NCBI RefSeq assembly: GCF_904849725.1
Contig: NC_058521.1
Location: 431,910,676-431,974,675, forward strand
DNA: 64,000 nt
Direction of reading: 5' to 3'
Source: Hordeum vulgare subsp. vulgare
Lineage: Eukaryota; Streptophyta; Magnoliopsida; Poales; Poaceae
Below are positions 1 through 11,468 of this stretch, piece by piece; position 1 is the stretch's first letter, and every line of letters begins with the position of its first letter. A program made the position numbers and the translations under genes. The notes below the pieces were generated by a model. It saw only the letters and a program-made list of their open reading frames with translations. It was not told the origin of the DNA and made no database searches.

Positions 1-474
1 TATTGATCCATGCTAACTCACCGGACACCTTCGGAAATGCCTGTAGAATATATTTATAGTCACCCAATAATGTTGCGACATTTGATACACATAAGGCATT
101 CCTCCAATGTCAGTGAGTTACATGATCTCATGGTCATAGGAATGAATACTTGACATGCAGAAAACAATAGCAACAAAATGACACGATCACATGCCACGTT
201 TATAGTTTGGGTCTTGTCCATCACATCATTCTCCCAATGATGTGATCCCTTCATCAAGTGACAACACTTGTCTATGGTTAGGAAACCTTAACCATCCTTG
301 ATCAACAAGCTAGTCAACTAGAGGATTACTAGGGACATAGTTTTGTCTATATATCCACACATGCATTTATGTTTCCATTCAATACAATTATAGCATGGAT
401 AATAAACGATTATCTTGAAACAGGAAATATAATAATAACTATTTTATTATTGCCTCTAGGGAATATTTCCAACA
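1..474 (-). repeat. Element A 3' LTR, partial
   Basis: The plus strand ends in ATATTTCCAACA, the complement of the LTR start TGTTGGAAATAT. It aligns end to end with about 7230-7708 of the 5' LTR. About 1.3 kb of the LTR must lie to the left of the window. Confidence 0.93.
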
Positions 475-490
475 GTCTCCCACTTGCACT
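475..490 (-). other. Element A polypurine tract
   Basis: Directly internal to the 3' LTR, the minus strand reads GCAAGTGGGAGAC. The same tract precedes the 3' LTRs of G and C, so it is the plus-strand priming site. Confidence 0.85.
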
Positions 491-525
491 AGAGTCAATA
501 ATCTAGTCTCACATCGCTATGCGAT

Positions 526-2125
526 TTATATTGTAATGAATCTAACACCCATACAGTGTTGGTGTTGATCACGTTTCGCTCGTGGAAGAGGTTTAGTCAG
601 CGGATCTGCAACATTCAGATCCGTGTGCACTTTGCAAATATTTACGTCCTCTCCTTCGACATAGTCGCGGATGAGGTTGAAGCGTCGTTTGATGTGTCTG
701 GTCCTCTTGTGAAACCTTGGTTCCTCGGCCAGAGGAATGGCACCAGTGTTGTCATAGAACAGAGTTATTGGATTTAGTGCGCTTGGCACAACTCCAAGAT
801 CTGTCATGAACTGCTTCATCCAGACACCCTCCTTAGACGCCTCCGAGGCAGCCATGTACTCCGCTTCGCATGTAGAATCTGCTATGACGCTTTGCTTGGA
901 ACTGCACCAGCTAACCGCACCCCCATTGAGAATAAATACGTATCCGGTTTGTGACTTAGAGTCATCCGGATCAGTGTCAAAGCTTGCATCGACGTAAGCC
1001 TTTGTGACGAGCTCTTCGTCATCTCCATAAACGAGAACCATTTCCTTAGTCCTTTTCAGGTACTTCAGAATATTCTTGACCGTCGCCCATTGTTCCACTC
1101 CTGGATCACTTTGAAACCTGCCTGCCATGCTTATGGCCAAGCTGACGTCCGGTCTTGTGCACAACATTGCATACATGATAGACCCTATGGCTGAAGCATA
1201 GGGGACGACACTCATCTTTTCTCTATCTTCTGCAGTTACTGGACGCTGAGTCTTACTAAAGTTTATACCTTGTAACATAGGCAAGAACCCCTTCTTGAGT
1301 TGTTCCATTTTGAACTTTTTCAAAACTTTATCAAGGTATGTGCTTGGTGAAAGTCCTATCAGGCGCCTCGATCTATCTCTATAGACTTAATGCCTAATAT
1401 GTAAGCAGCTTCTCCTAGGTCTTTCATTGAAACACTTTTGTTCAAGTAATCCTTTACGCTCTCCATAAACTCCACATTGTTTCCAATCAGCAATATGTCA
1501 TCCACATATAATATTAGAAACGCTACAGAACTCCGACTCAATTTCTTGTAAATACAAGCTTCTCCTACAACTTGTATAACCCAAACTCCTTGATCACCTC
1601 ATCAAAGCGCTTATTCCAACTCCAAGATGCTTGCACCAGTCCATAAATGGATTGCTGGAGCTTGCATACTTTGTCAGCATTCTCTAGATCGACAAAACCT
1701 TCGGGTTGCATCATATACAAGTCTTCCTTAAGAAACCCATTAAGGAACGCCGTTTTTACATCCATCTGCCAGATTTCATAATCGAAAAATGCAGCTATTG
1801 CTAACATGATTCGGACGGACTTAAGCATCGCTACGGGTGAGAATGTCTCATCGTAGTCAACTCCTTGAACTTGTGAAAAACTCTTTGCCACAAGTCAAGC
1901 TTTATAAACGGTCACATTACCGTCTGCGCCCATCTTCTTCTTAAAGATCCATTTGTTCTGATTAGCCTTGCGACCTTCCGGTAATACATCTAAAGTCCAC
2001 ACTTTGTTTACATACATAGATCCTATCTCGTATTTCATGCCTTCTAACCATCTGTTGGAATCTGGGCCCACCATTGCTTCTCCATAATTCGTAGGCTCAT
2101 TGTTGTCTAACACCATGATAGACAA
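526..2125 (-). pseudogene. Element A reverse transcriptase and RNase H (broken)
   Basis: The C-terminal half of a Copia polyprotein, which copies element RNA into DNA inside virus-like particles. Read from 2125 downward, it shows the RT start (NKWIFKKK), the catalytic segment with QMDVKTAFLNG (about 1750), the YVDD active-site motif at 1497-1508, then RNase H with DASFDTDPDDS, CEAEYMAASEA and a C-terminal ADPLTKPLP. The frame is interrupted near 1892, 1545-1565 and 1324-1358, so no single protein can be made. The final 265 codons (1323-526) are open and end at a normal position 50 bp before the 3' LTR. The upstream segment is the broken gag-integrase part of the same element. The order integrase before RT is what marks it as Copia. 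Confidence 0.92.
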
Positions 2126-2521
2126 GACATGATTCCCGTACCACTCAGGAGAAGTACGTGCTCTTGTCGACCTGCGAGGTCCGACAGTAACATGATCTGA
2201 AACTTCATGGTCATCATCATTAGCTTGCTCCTCAAATGGTGTTGCCTCGACAGAAATTTCTTTCTACCCTGCGCCACCATCTTGTTGAAGCAGAGGTTCC
2301 ACAACCTCACCAAGTTTTATCTTCCTCCCACTCAATTCTTTTGAGAGAAACTCTTTCTCAAGAAAAGCTCTGTTCTTAGCGACAAACACTTTGCCCTCGG
2401 ATCTGAGATAGAAGGTGTACCCAACTGTCTCTTTTGGGTACCCTATGAAGACGCACTTTTCCGCTTTGGGTTCCAGCTTTTCAGGCTGAAGTCTTTTGAC
2501 ATAAGCCTCGCATCCCCAAAC

Positions 2522-3620
2522 TCAAAGAAACGACAACTTTGGCTTCTTGCCATACCATAGCTCATATGGTGTCGTCTCAACGGATTTTGATGGTGCCCTA
2601 TTTAAAGTGAATACAATTGTCTCTAATGCATAGCCCCAAAATGATAATGGAAAATCGGTAAGAGACATCATAGATTGCACCATATCTAATAAAGTACGAT
2701 TACGACGTTCGGACACACCATTACGTTGTGGTGTTCCAGGCGGTGTCAACTGTGAAACCATTCCACATTGTCTCTTAAGTGAGCACCAAACTCGTAACTC
2801 AGATATCACCCCCTCTGTCAGATCGTAGGAACTTAATCTTCTTGCTATGATGATTTTCAACTTCACTCTCAAATTGTTTGAACTTTTCAAATGTTTCAGA
2901 CTTGTGCTTCATCAAGTATATATACACATACCTACTCAAATCGTCGGTGAAGGTGAGAAAATAACGACACCCGCCGCGCGCCTCCACACTCATTGGTCCG
3001 CACACATTAGTTTGTATAATTTCCAACAAGTCACTTGCACGCTCTATTGTTCCAGACAACGGAGTCTTAGTCATCTTGCCATTGAGGCATGGTTCACATG
3101 TGTCAAGTGATCCAAAATCAAGTGACTCCAAAAGCCCATCAGCATGGAGTTTCTTCATGCGCTTAACACCAATATGACCTAAGCGGCAGTGCCATAAGAA
3201 AGTGGCGCTATCATTGTTAACTCTACATCTTTTGGTCTCAATGTTATGGATATGAGTGTCATCACAATCGAGATTCAATATGAACAAACCCCTCACATTG
3301 GGTGCATGACCATAAAAGATATTACTCATATAAATAGAACAACATTATTCTCTGACTTAAATGAGTAACCGTCTCGCAATAAAAAAGATCCAGATATAAT
3401 GTTCATGCTTAACGCAGGCACTAAATAACAATTATTTAAGCTCATAACTAATCCCGATAGTAACTGAAGTGAGACCGTGCCGACGGCGATCACATCAACC
3501 TTGGAACCAATTCCCATGCGCATCGTCACTTCGTCCTTCGCCAACCTCCATCTATTTCGTAGTTCCTTCTTTGAGTTACAAATGTGAGCAACCGAACCGG
3601 TATCAAATACCTAGGCACTA
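2522..3620 (-). pseudogene. Element A protease end and integrase (broken)
   Basis: Around 3575-3610 the minus strand encodes the aspartic protease signature VFDTGSVAHICNS, immediately preceded by an in-frame TAG where element G has a tryptophan. Downstream come the GAG-pre-integrase zinc region (WHCRLGHIG ... CEPC, about 3210-3090) and the integrase core. The core has a conserved SDRGG (about 2820) and VSERRNR (about 2700). The first catalytic Asp is replaced: the sequence reads QTNVCGP where element G reads HTDVCGP. A frameshift near 2800-2890 splits the core. This element cannot supply active integrase. Confidence 0.9.
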
Positions 3621-3659
3621 CAACGGGAGTTGGTGAGGTAAACATCAATAACTTGTATA

Positions 3660-4507
3660 TCATATAAACCTTGTTTGGCGTTGGCCGCCTTCTTATCGGC
3701 CAAATACTTGGGGCAGTTGGGCTTCCAGTGACCAGTCCCCTTGCAATAATATCACTCAGTTTCCGGCTTAGGTCCAGCCTTGGGTTTCTTCGTCAGAGGG
3801 GAAACAGTTTTGCCGCCCTTCTTGGAGTTACCATTCTTGCCTTTCCCGTTTTTCTTGAAACCAGTGGTCTTATTGACCATCAACACTTGATGTTCTTTAT
3901 GGATTTCTGACTCTGCGACTTTCAGCATCGCAAACAGCTCACCGGGTGACTTATTCATCCCTTGCATGTTATAGTTCAACATGAAGCCTTTATAGCTAGG
4001 CGACAGTGATTGAAGAATTCTATCAGTGATAGCTTCTTGCGGGAGTTCAATCCCTAGCTCAGTTAGACGGTTTGAGTACCCAGACATTCTGAGCACATGT
4101 TCACTAACAGACGAATTCTCCAACATCTTGCAAGCATAGAACTTATCGGAGGTCTCATACCTCTCGATCCGGGCGTTCTTCTCAAAGATAAACTTCAACT
4201 CCTAGAACATCTCATATGATCTATGACATTCAAAGCGTCTTTGAAGTCCCGGTTCTAAGCCATACAAGACTACACATTGAACTAGTGAGTAGTCATCCTT
4301 ACGCGCTTGCCAAGCGTTCGAAACATCTTGGTCAGCCGTGGTGGGTACTGCATCTCCTAGCGCAGCATCAAGGACATAATTCTTTTGGCCAGCAGCAAGG
4401 ATAAGCCTCAGATTACGAGCCCAGTCAACGAAGTTGCTTCCATCATCTTTCAACTTAGCTTTCTCTAGGAACATATTGAAATTCAAGGTTGCTATTGCGC
4501 GAGCCAT
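3660..4507 (-). pseudogene. Element A gag (capsid and zinc knuckle), broken by stops
   Basis: Gag packages element RNA. The start ATG is at 4505-4507 (MARAIATLNF), just after the leader sequence TTGTAGATCA. The N-terminal part matches the gag of G in this window (e.g. DDYSLVQC, LERRFE-like region). An in-frame TAG at 4202-4204 stands where G has glutamine. The same frame resumes and runs through a Lys-rich segment to a TGA at 3752-3754. That stop replaces the first Cys of the CCHC zinc knuckle, whose remaining residues (YCKGTGHWKPNC) follow at about 3715-3750. Two nonsense changes in an otherwise aligned frame indicate decay by point mutation, not rearrangement. Confidence 0.92.
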
Positions 4508-5905
4508 TGATCTACAACATAAAATATTGCAAAGTTTACTTAGACTATGTTCAAGACAATTAGAGTTTAGCTAATCATATTACTAATAAATTCCCACTCA
4601 AATAGACACCCCTCTAGTTATTTGAGTGTGGCATGATCCAAATTCACTAACTCAAGTCCGATCATCACATGAGTTGAGTATAGTTTCAGTGGTGAACATC
4701 TCCATGTTGATCATATCCACCATATGATTCATGCTCGACCTTTTGGTCTCCTGTGTTCCGAGGCCATGTCTGTACATGCTAGGCTCGTCAAGTTTAACCC
4801 GAGTGTTACGCGTGTGCAACTATTTTGCACCCGTTGTATGTGAACATTGAGTCTACCACACCTGGTCATCACGTGGTGTCTCGAAACGACGAACTATCGC
4901 AACGGTGCACAGTCGGGGAGAACACAATTTTATCTTGAAATTTTAGTGAGGGATCACCTTATAATGCTACCGTCGTTCTAAGCAAGATAAGGTGCATAAA
5001 AGGATTAACATCACATGCAAATCATAAGTGACATCATATGGCCATCATCTTGTGCTTCTTGATCTCCATCACCAAAGCACCCGCATGATCTTCATCGTCA
5101 CCAGCGCCACACCATGATCTCCATGATCATGATCTCCATCATCGTGCCGCCATCGAGGTTGTCGTTCTATCTATGCTATTACTACTAAAGCTACAACCTA
5201 GCAATATAGTAAACGCATCTGCAAGCACAAACGTTAGTTTAAAGATAACCCTGTGGCTCTAGCCTGTTGCCGTAGCATCGACGTGCAAGTCGATATTTAA
5301 CTATTACAACATGATCATCTCATACATCCAATATATCACATCATGTCTTTGGCCATATCACATCACATGCATACCCTGCAAAAACAAGTTAGACGTCCTC
5401 TAATTTGTTGTTGCATGTTTTACGTGGCTGCTATGGGTATCTAGTATGATCGCATTTTACTTATGCAAAGCCACAACGGTGATATTCAAATAGCTATTTA
5501 ACCTTCTCCAAGGATCGTCTCGGTCAAATCCTATTTAACTAAAGTTGACGAAACAGACACACGCCAGTCATCTTTGTGCAACAAGTTGCATGTTAGTATT
5601 TGAGAATTCCATTCCATTTATACGAGAAGTGTCGATCCCTTTTTTAGAATAAAACGGGGTTTGAGGGTGTCCCAGCCGGTTCCCATGGCCTAAAAAAGCT
5701 AGCGGTTCGACTCTTGCTTGAGTTTGATAGGTGAGATAGTCGATGAAACCGGTCCCTCGTAAGCGTACGAGTAAAGTTGGTCTAGGCCGCTTCAATCCAA
5801 CAATACCGCCGAATCAAGAAAATACTAAGGAGGGAAGCAAATTGAATATCAATGCCCAAAAACACTTTTGTGTTCTACTCGAGATATCATCTACGCATGA
5901 ACCTA
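4508..5905 (-). other. Element A untranslated leader between PBS and gag
   Basis: About 1.4 kb without convincing coding sequence. It aligns with the leaders of C (30150-31400) and G (45560-46830) in many blocks, so it is the long 5' untranslated region typical of this group. About 150 bp at roughly 5590-5745 has no counterpart in the other two leaders. Confidence 0.8.
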
Positions 5906-5917
5906 GCTCTGATACCA
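5906..5917 (-). other. Element A primer-binding site (tRNA-iMet)
   Basis: The minus strand reads TGGTATCAGAGC one base after the LTR end CCCCAACA. This is the standard plant initiator tRNA-Met priming site of Copia elements, with a perfect 12-base match. Confidence 0.93.
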
Positions 5918-5918
5918 C

Positions 5919-7708
5919 TGTTGGGGAACGTTGCATGGGAAACAAAATTTTCCTACGCACACGAAGACCTATCATGGTGATGATCATCTACAAGAGGGAG
6001 ATCGTATCTACATACCCTTGTAGATCGCTAAGTGGGGAGCGTTAAGAAACGCGGTTGATGTAGTGGAACGTGTTCGCGATCCAAATCGCCGCCGTCACAC
6101 GATCTGTCCGGATCTAGTACCGAACGGACGGCACCTCCGCGTTTAGCACACGTATAGCTCGATGACGATCTCCGCCTTCTTGATCCAGCAAGAGAGACGG
6201 GGAAGTAGATGAGTTCTCCGGCAGCGTGACAGCGCGCCGGTGATGGTGATGATCTTATTCCTGCAGGGCTTCGCCTAAGCATCGCAGAAACCGATCTAGA
6301 GGAAGAACTATGAAGTAGAGGTTTAGGGTTGCACGTGGCAAAGTTGTGTCTCGGAAACCCTAAAACCTCTAGTATATATAGGAGGAACCAAGGGGTGAGG
6401 CTTGTCTCCTACTCCAAGTAGGAGGGTTTTGGACGAGGGAGGGAGGAAGGAATCCTCCTCCACTTCGGTTTGGAAGGAGGAGTCCCTTCCTTCCTTTCCA
6501 CCTCCTCTTTTTTCCCTTTTGCCTTTGTTTTTCTCCTTGGCTGAAATAGCCCTATTGGGCTAGCCTCACCAGCCCACTAAGGGCTGGTGCGCTACCCATG
6601 GGCCTATTGGATTCTCTCCCGGGTGGGTGGCCCCTCCCGGTAAAACCCCGGAAGCCATTCGTCACTCCTGGTACACTACCGGCAGTTCCCGAAATCTTTC
6701 GGGCAGCCAAATGCAACAGTCCTATATATCAATCTTCGTCTCCGGACCATTCGGAGACACTCGTGACGTCTGGGATCTCATCCGAGACTCCAAACAAAAC
6801 TTAGGTACCAGCACCAATAACTCAACTATACTGAAACGCCATCGAACCTTAAGTGTGCAGACCCTGCGGGTTCGAGAACTATGCAGACATGACCTGAGAC
6901 ACTCCCCGGTCAATATCCAATAGCGGGACCTGGATGTCCATATTGGATCCAACATATTCCACGAAGATCTTATCGGTTGATCCTCTATGCCAAGGATTCA
7001 TATAATCCCTTATACCATTCCCTTTGTCCTTCGGTATGTTACTTGCCCGATATTTGATCATCGGTATCCCCATACCTATTTCAATCTCGTTACTCGCAAG
7101 TCTCTTTACTCGTTCCGTAATACAAGATACCGTGACTAACTCTTTAGTCACATTGCTTGCAAGGCTTGCATGTGATGTTGTATTACCGAGTGGGCCCCGA
7201 GATACCTCTCCGTCATACGGAGTGACAAATCCCATCTTGATCCATGCTGACTCAACGGACACCTTCGGAAATGCCTGTAGAGTACCTTTATAGTCACCCA
7301 GTAACGTTGTGACGTTTGATACACACAAGGCATTCCTTCGGTGCCAGTGAGTTACATGATCTGTTGGTCATAGGAATGAATACTTGACATACAGAAAACA
7401 ATAGCAACAAAATGACACGATCACATGCTACGTTTATAGTTTGGGTCTTGTCCATCACATCATTCTCCCAATGATGTGATCCCGTCATCAAGTGACAATA
7501 CTTGCCTATGGTTAGGAAACCTTAACCATCCTTGATCAACATGCTAGTCAACTAGAGGCTTACTAGGGACATAGTTTTGTCTATATATCCACACATGCAT
7601 TTATGTTTCCATTCAATACAATTATACCATGGATAATAAACGATTATCTTGAAACAGGAAATATAACAATAACTATTTTATTGTTGTCTCTAGAGAATAT
7701 TTCCAACA
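5919..7708 (-). repeat. Element A 5' LTR (1790 bp)
   Basis: On the minus strand it begins TGTTGGAAATATTC at 7708 and ends GTTCCCCAACA at 5919. Both ends carry the TG...CA signature, and the right part matches the 3' LTR at 1-474. Contains the TATA-like site at 6370-6380. Confidence 0.95.
6370..6380 (-). promoter_or_regulatory. TATA-like element in A 5' LTR
   Basis: CCTATATATACT on the minus strand sits at the same relative place as CTATATATAG in the LTRs of G (45113-45121) and C (36478-36486), shortly upstream of a conserved pyrimidine-rich leader. Promoter role is inferred from position. Confidence 0.6.
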
Positions 7709-7813
7709 TTATGCCTAGATATGAATTATCTGAAATGCTCAATGCACACGATTAGTCCGCACAGGCATTGTCATCAATCACTAAAACCACTTAGAGAGAA
7801 ATATACCCTAACA
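7709..7813 (-). repeat. Element B 3' LTR fragment
   Basis: The minus strand starts TGTTAGGGTATATTTC at 7813. The 105 bp match the end of the B-type LTR fragment at 57305-57410. The rest of the LTR lies beyond element A, outside the window. Confidence 0.88.
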
Positions 7814-7830
7814 ATCTCCCCCTTTTTGGT
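7814..7830 (-). other. Element B polypurine tract
   Basis: The minus strand reads AAAAAGGGGGAGAT directly before the LTR start. Confidence 0.85.
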
Positions 7831-8346
7831 TGATTGATGACAATACAGGATTTGCACAAAGGGATATAGAGAAAGCATATGCAAGACGAAAAATCTACAA
7901 ACCATAGACAAGCTCTCCATGGATGTGTGCATACCAACACACAACCAAAAAAAAGCACTCCCCATAGATTTTATAGACTAAGCAATCCTTGCAACATAAT
8001 AGAATAAACATTATGTATGGAAGTAAGGCATAGCATGTGAGCATGAAGATAACAGCACAAGATAATAAGACTCACAAGCTACTAATAAACTAGATAATAA
8101 TGAGACAAAAGATAGGGAATATATAGCATATGTCTCACACCATATGATAAAGTCTGATGTCTCATAGTTTCACCCATAAAGCAAAGACAACCAACGAAGC
8201 AACTAAAGTTCAGCAAATAAATCAACCACGAAAATGAGAAAACGAGAAAATCCTACACTCTCTCCCCCTTTGGCATTGGGATACCAAAAAGGCAGAGAGG
8301 ACACCTACAACATAGGTGGTAGCTCGAACTGGAGAGAACACAACCA
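7831..8346 (-). other. Element B 3' untranslated stretch
   Basis: A-rich sequence between the envelope-like ORF and the PPT. I see no coding or repeat structure in it beyond a second purine run (AAAGGGGGAGAG, minus strand, about 8260-8272) that could act as an extra PPT. Confidence 0.6.
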
Positions 8347-9804
8347 TCAGTCTTCGGTCTCCTCCTGAACATACTCCTCATCTGTCTCGTCTTTGGTCTC
8401 CTCCTCGGAGTCCTTGTCAGATGCAGCCCACTGCAAATTGTTCTTCTGCATCCACTCAGCCTCTTGGGTGATCTCTCGCTCAGACCCACTGGAGATGTGC
8501 ACGTCAAGCTTCCTCATGACCAGCTTGTCACGCTGATGGCTCTCCTCCTGAGCGACATGGGTCATGTACTGTCCCTTGGCATGCATGCAGAATAAGGTCT
8601 TCATCCTGTCTGTGAGCTTCTTGGCCCATGACTGCTCGGCACAGGAAGCCACACGTGACTCTGGAACAACCTCATTCTCAACAGCAGCCACATCCTCATC
8701 AGAATCCCTAGTGGCAGCAGGTATAGTTGTGGTGTTGGCCCATTTGTCCTTCTGGCGTAGTTTGATGGGCTCATGTCGAATCCACATAGGAGCATGTAAC
8801 TCGATAGCTGGAAATGCCTTGTCCCACGTCATCTTGATTAGGTAAAATAGATAGGGACCATAGATTGGGACCTTACGGTTGAAGACTATGGAGTAAAGCT
8901 CGCTCCACATAACATGAGAGACATCAAGTGATCTAGAGGAGTGTGTTCGACGTCTCTGACACATGATAAGCATATCTACCAGGTATGAGTGGACCTGGTC
9001 CTTGTTGCCAACTCGTGGAAACAGTGTGTTGCGAAAAATACGGTGCATGACATCCAGAAAAGGGTTCATAACGTAGGAGACCTCACCAGATGGGGTTTCC
9101 TTCACAATATAGTATGGCAGCAACTTCTCCTTTGTGGGAGCAGTAGGCTTAGCATGCGGGCGCAAGCCAACTGGATAGTCAAGCCCCTCATCCTGGCCAT
9201 TTAGAAGGTCCATGAAGTCCTTCCACTTAGTAGACAGTAACTCCCCATTTGTCAGCCAGGTCATGGTGCGGTCGTCATCAGTGTGAAAGTGAACAGTAGC
9301 GAAGAAATGGGCTACTACCTCATAATCAAAATCTTGCTGAAAAGTGATGAGCTCCTCAATCTAAAGTTGTTCCACCATGGACACAGAACCACCAAAGTAT
9401 GCAGGGTCTTTCTTCAGATGGTTGATATCAATCCACTGCATAGGAACATACATATTCTTTTTCAATTTGATGACGTCTCCATAAATAAGAAATTGGTCCT
9501 TAGTACAGAACATGTCACCTCCAGGGAACTGAACCCTATTGCTGGTGTAGGGGTTGACCTTTCGGCGAAGCTGAAACTTTGCAAGTGGCATGGCATCCGA
9601 GTCAACATTGTTCTTGGGCTTATGATCAGTCTTCTTAAAGTTGCGCTTTGGAGCTTTAGAATCCTCGGGGTCATCTGATGAGTGGGGACGCTTGGAACTT
9701 GCATCCCGAGGTGGGTTAGAGCGCCCGAAGCCACCACCTATGACACGCAAAAAGCAAACACAACACAAAGGACACAAGAAATCAAGCCAAAGATCAACAT
9801 GCAA
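8347..9804 (-). pseudogene. Element B envelope-like third ORF, interrupted by one stop
   Basis: A single frame of about 485 codons reads from 9804 to 8347 and is interrupted only by a TAG at 9361-9363. The N-terminal part is basic and Ser/Pro-rich (about residues 25-75). The middle contains QFPGGDMFCTKDQF and, after the stop, the segment MNPFLDVMHRIFRNTLFPRVG, then VPIYGPYLFYLI. The C-terminus is strongly acidic (EEETKDETDEEY). An extra ORF at this place, between RNase H and the PPT, is known in Sireviruses and often called envelope-like, but its function is unproven. I see no convincing signal peptide or fusion peptide. The start at 9804 is only the first available ATG; an upstream or spliced start is possible. 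Confidence 0.75.
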
Positions 9805-9829
9805 TAGAAAATCCCAAAGAAGAGAGGGT

Positions 9830-10570
9830 ACAATGTGTGTGTTAAAGGAATGGCGGTAGTACCGCCGCTGGAGCTGTAGTAAAATTTTACTACCGCTTTG
9901 GCAGCAGTAGTATCGCCGTGACAGCGGTAGTACCGTTGCTTACTATCGCTCTAATAGGGGTAGTATCGCTCGAGGAGGAGAGGTAGTACCGTACCGGAGA
10001 TAGTAGTGCTAGATCTGACAATGGAACTGTTAGATCTGGTACTACTGAGGACCCCAACACACAAAATACCCTACACATGAAGGATCTACCAACCAGGAAC
10101 TCTCCACTCCTTCTAGCATGAGGATATGGTGCCATGAAGGAAAGAACACACGCATGCCCCTAACCCTATATTCAACAAAAATTAAGGGAATGAGGGGGAG
10201 TACCGAGGTCCATGGCACGAGGGAGAGAATCCCACCAAACGGAATCGGAGAAGGGTGGCCGGAGAAGGAGATCCGGCGAGTCCCTTGGGCAGCAACTTGA
10301 GAGAGGAGAGAGAGAGAAAAAGAAGAAGGACACGGGATGAATGGGTAAGGGGGGAAAAGAACTGCCCCCTGCCCTTCAATAACCCCTGAGGTCGTGGCGG
10401 CGCGGTAGTACCACTTTCATTGCGGTAGTATCGCTTGGCCACTGGTAGTAAAAATTTACTACCGTGCTGGGGGCGGTAGTACCGCTCGCAGAGCGGTAGT
10501 ACCGCTCGCCTAGAGGTAGTAAAATTTTACTACCGTGTTGTGGGTGGTAGTACCATGGCCCTGTTGACAA
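9830..10570. repeat. Cluster of short palindromes around GCGGTAGTACCGC
   Basis: At least nine near-copies of a 10-13 base palindrome (core GGTAGTACC with variants, also TAGTAAAATTTTACTA) occur in two groups, about 9850-10010 and 10395-10560. The same units recur inside the B LTR at about 27470-27690 and in the LTR fragment at about 56865-57095. They lie between RNase H and the envelope-like ORF. Conserved palindromes and inverted repeats in non-coding parts are known for Sireviruses; the exact role is unknown. Confidence 0.85.
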
Positions 10571-10967
10571 AACACCCCGGAAAACTTGCTCTACTCTCCT
10601 CGATAATAAAAAGGACTTGAACTTGGCCAGTGAACAAGGAAAAAACACAGAAAACCCAAACGAATATAAGAAGAGACACATACGCACCGGAACACATAAC
10701 CAAATCTTCTGACGAAGAGAGGGTGGTGGCCGAAGCCACCAATGTTTGAGACAAATGGCATGACACCGCGAAGAATTATCCTTGGGTTCATGATCAAATC
10801 TCGTCTTTGAAGTACAAGTGTCATCAACAATGGCTAATGTGAAAGACTTGATGAATTTATGCATAATAGGAGGATGAGAAGTTCATTGAGAGAACACCAC
10901 TCCCCCTATATCCATGCCTACACCTAGAGCCAAATATAATGATGAGTGAGGTGTGGTGTGCCTCGTT
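10571..10967 (-). other. Element B spacer after RNase H
   Basis: Non-coding sequence between the RNase H stop and the palindrome cluster. The open frames here overlap the palindromes and have no family resemblance. Confidence 0.5.
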
Positions 10968-11463
10968 TCAATCTACATTACTTGAATCAATGATATTTAG
11001 CTTATGACTTAACTCACGAAACCTTGCTTCATCTAGAAGTTTGGTGAAAATATCTGCAAGTTGCTCTTGAGTGTTGATGAAGAGGACCTCAATATCTCCT
11101 TGCTTGATATGATCTTGAACGAAATTATGACGTGTATCAATATGCTTGGTCTTGCTATGCTCCACTAGTTTAAGGGAGATCTTGATGGCACTCTCATTGT
11201 CACACAGAAGAGGCACTTTGTCACAAGTGACACCGTAATCCTTTAAAGTTTGCCTCATCCATAATAATCGAGCACAACAACTTGCGGCAGCTACATGCTC
11301 AGCCTCGGTGGAAGAAAGTGACACACAGTTTTGCTTCTTTGAAGACCAACTTACCAAGGAATGACCAAGGAATTGGCATCCTCCAGAGGTTGACTTCCTT
11401 CCAACACAGTCTCCAGCCCAATCTGCGTCAGAGTAACCTACTAAACTAAAGCTTGCTCCTTTG
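10968..11463 (-). pseudogene. Element B RNase H, C-terminal part
   Basis: The frame reads from the S1 junction down to a stop at 10968. It contains YSDADWAGDCVGRKSTSG, SSTEAEHVAAA, LLCDNESAI and HIDTRHNFVQDH, the standard Copia RNase H motifs. It degrades the RNA strand during reverse transcription. The N-terminal half of the same domain (CASRPDIMLSV) is at 21191-21354, so the 9.7-kb S1 insertion split the gene. By chance the S1 LTR reads into this part in frame, giving a 200-codon chimeric frame from 11570. Confidence 0.92.
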
Positions 11464-11468
11464 GGGTA
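11464..11468. repeat. Target-site duplication of S1, left copy
   Basis: GGGTA directly precedes the LTR end TGATGACCC and matches 21191-21195. Confidence 0.95.

Larger units (their letters stand above)
1..7708 (-). mobile_element. Element A: BARE1/WIS/Angela-type Copia LTR retrotransposon, left end outside window
   Basis: The unit reads on the minus strand as 5' LTR (5919-7708), primer-binding site, leader, gag-protease-integrase-RT-RNase H remnants, polypurine tract and a 3' LTR cut by the window edge. The two LTR copies align over 474 bp with roughly 6% differences by eye, many of them C/T changes, which points to an old, methylated insertion. LTR termini and protein order are those of the BARE1/WIS/Angela group. 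It lies inside the 3' LTR of element B. Only the right target-site flank (TTATG at 7709-7713) is visible, so the duplication cannot be confirmed. Confidence 0.93.

Noticed and set aside
5568..5795. 75-codon frame in A's leader insertion
   Set aside because: It crosses the boundary between leader and extra sequence and is not supported by any motif; kept only as an unexplained insertion.
9830..10570. Palindromes considered as terminators or an origin
   Set aside because: They recur at fixed places within one retrotransposon family, including its LTR; no bacterial or plasmid context exists.
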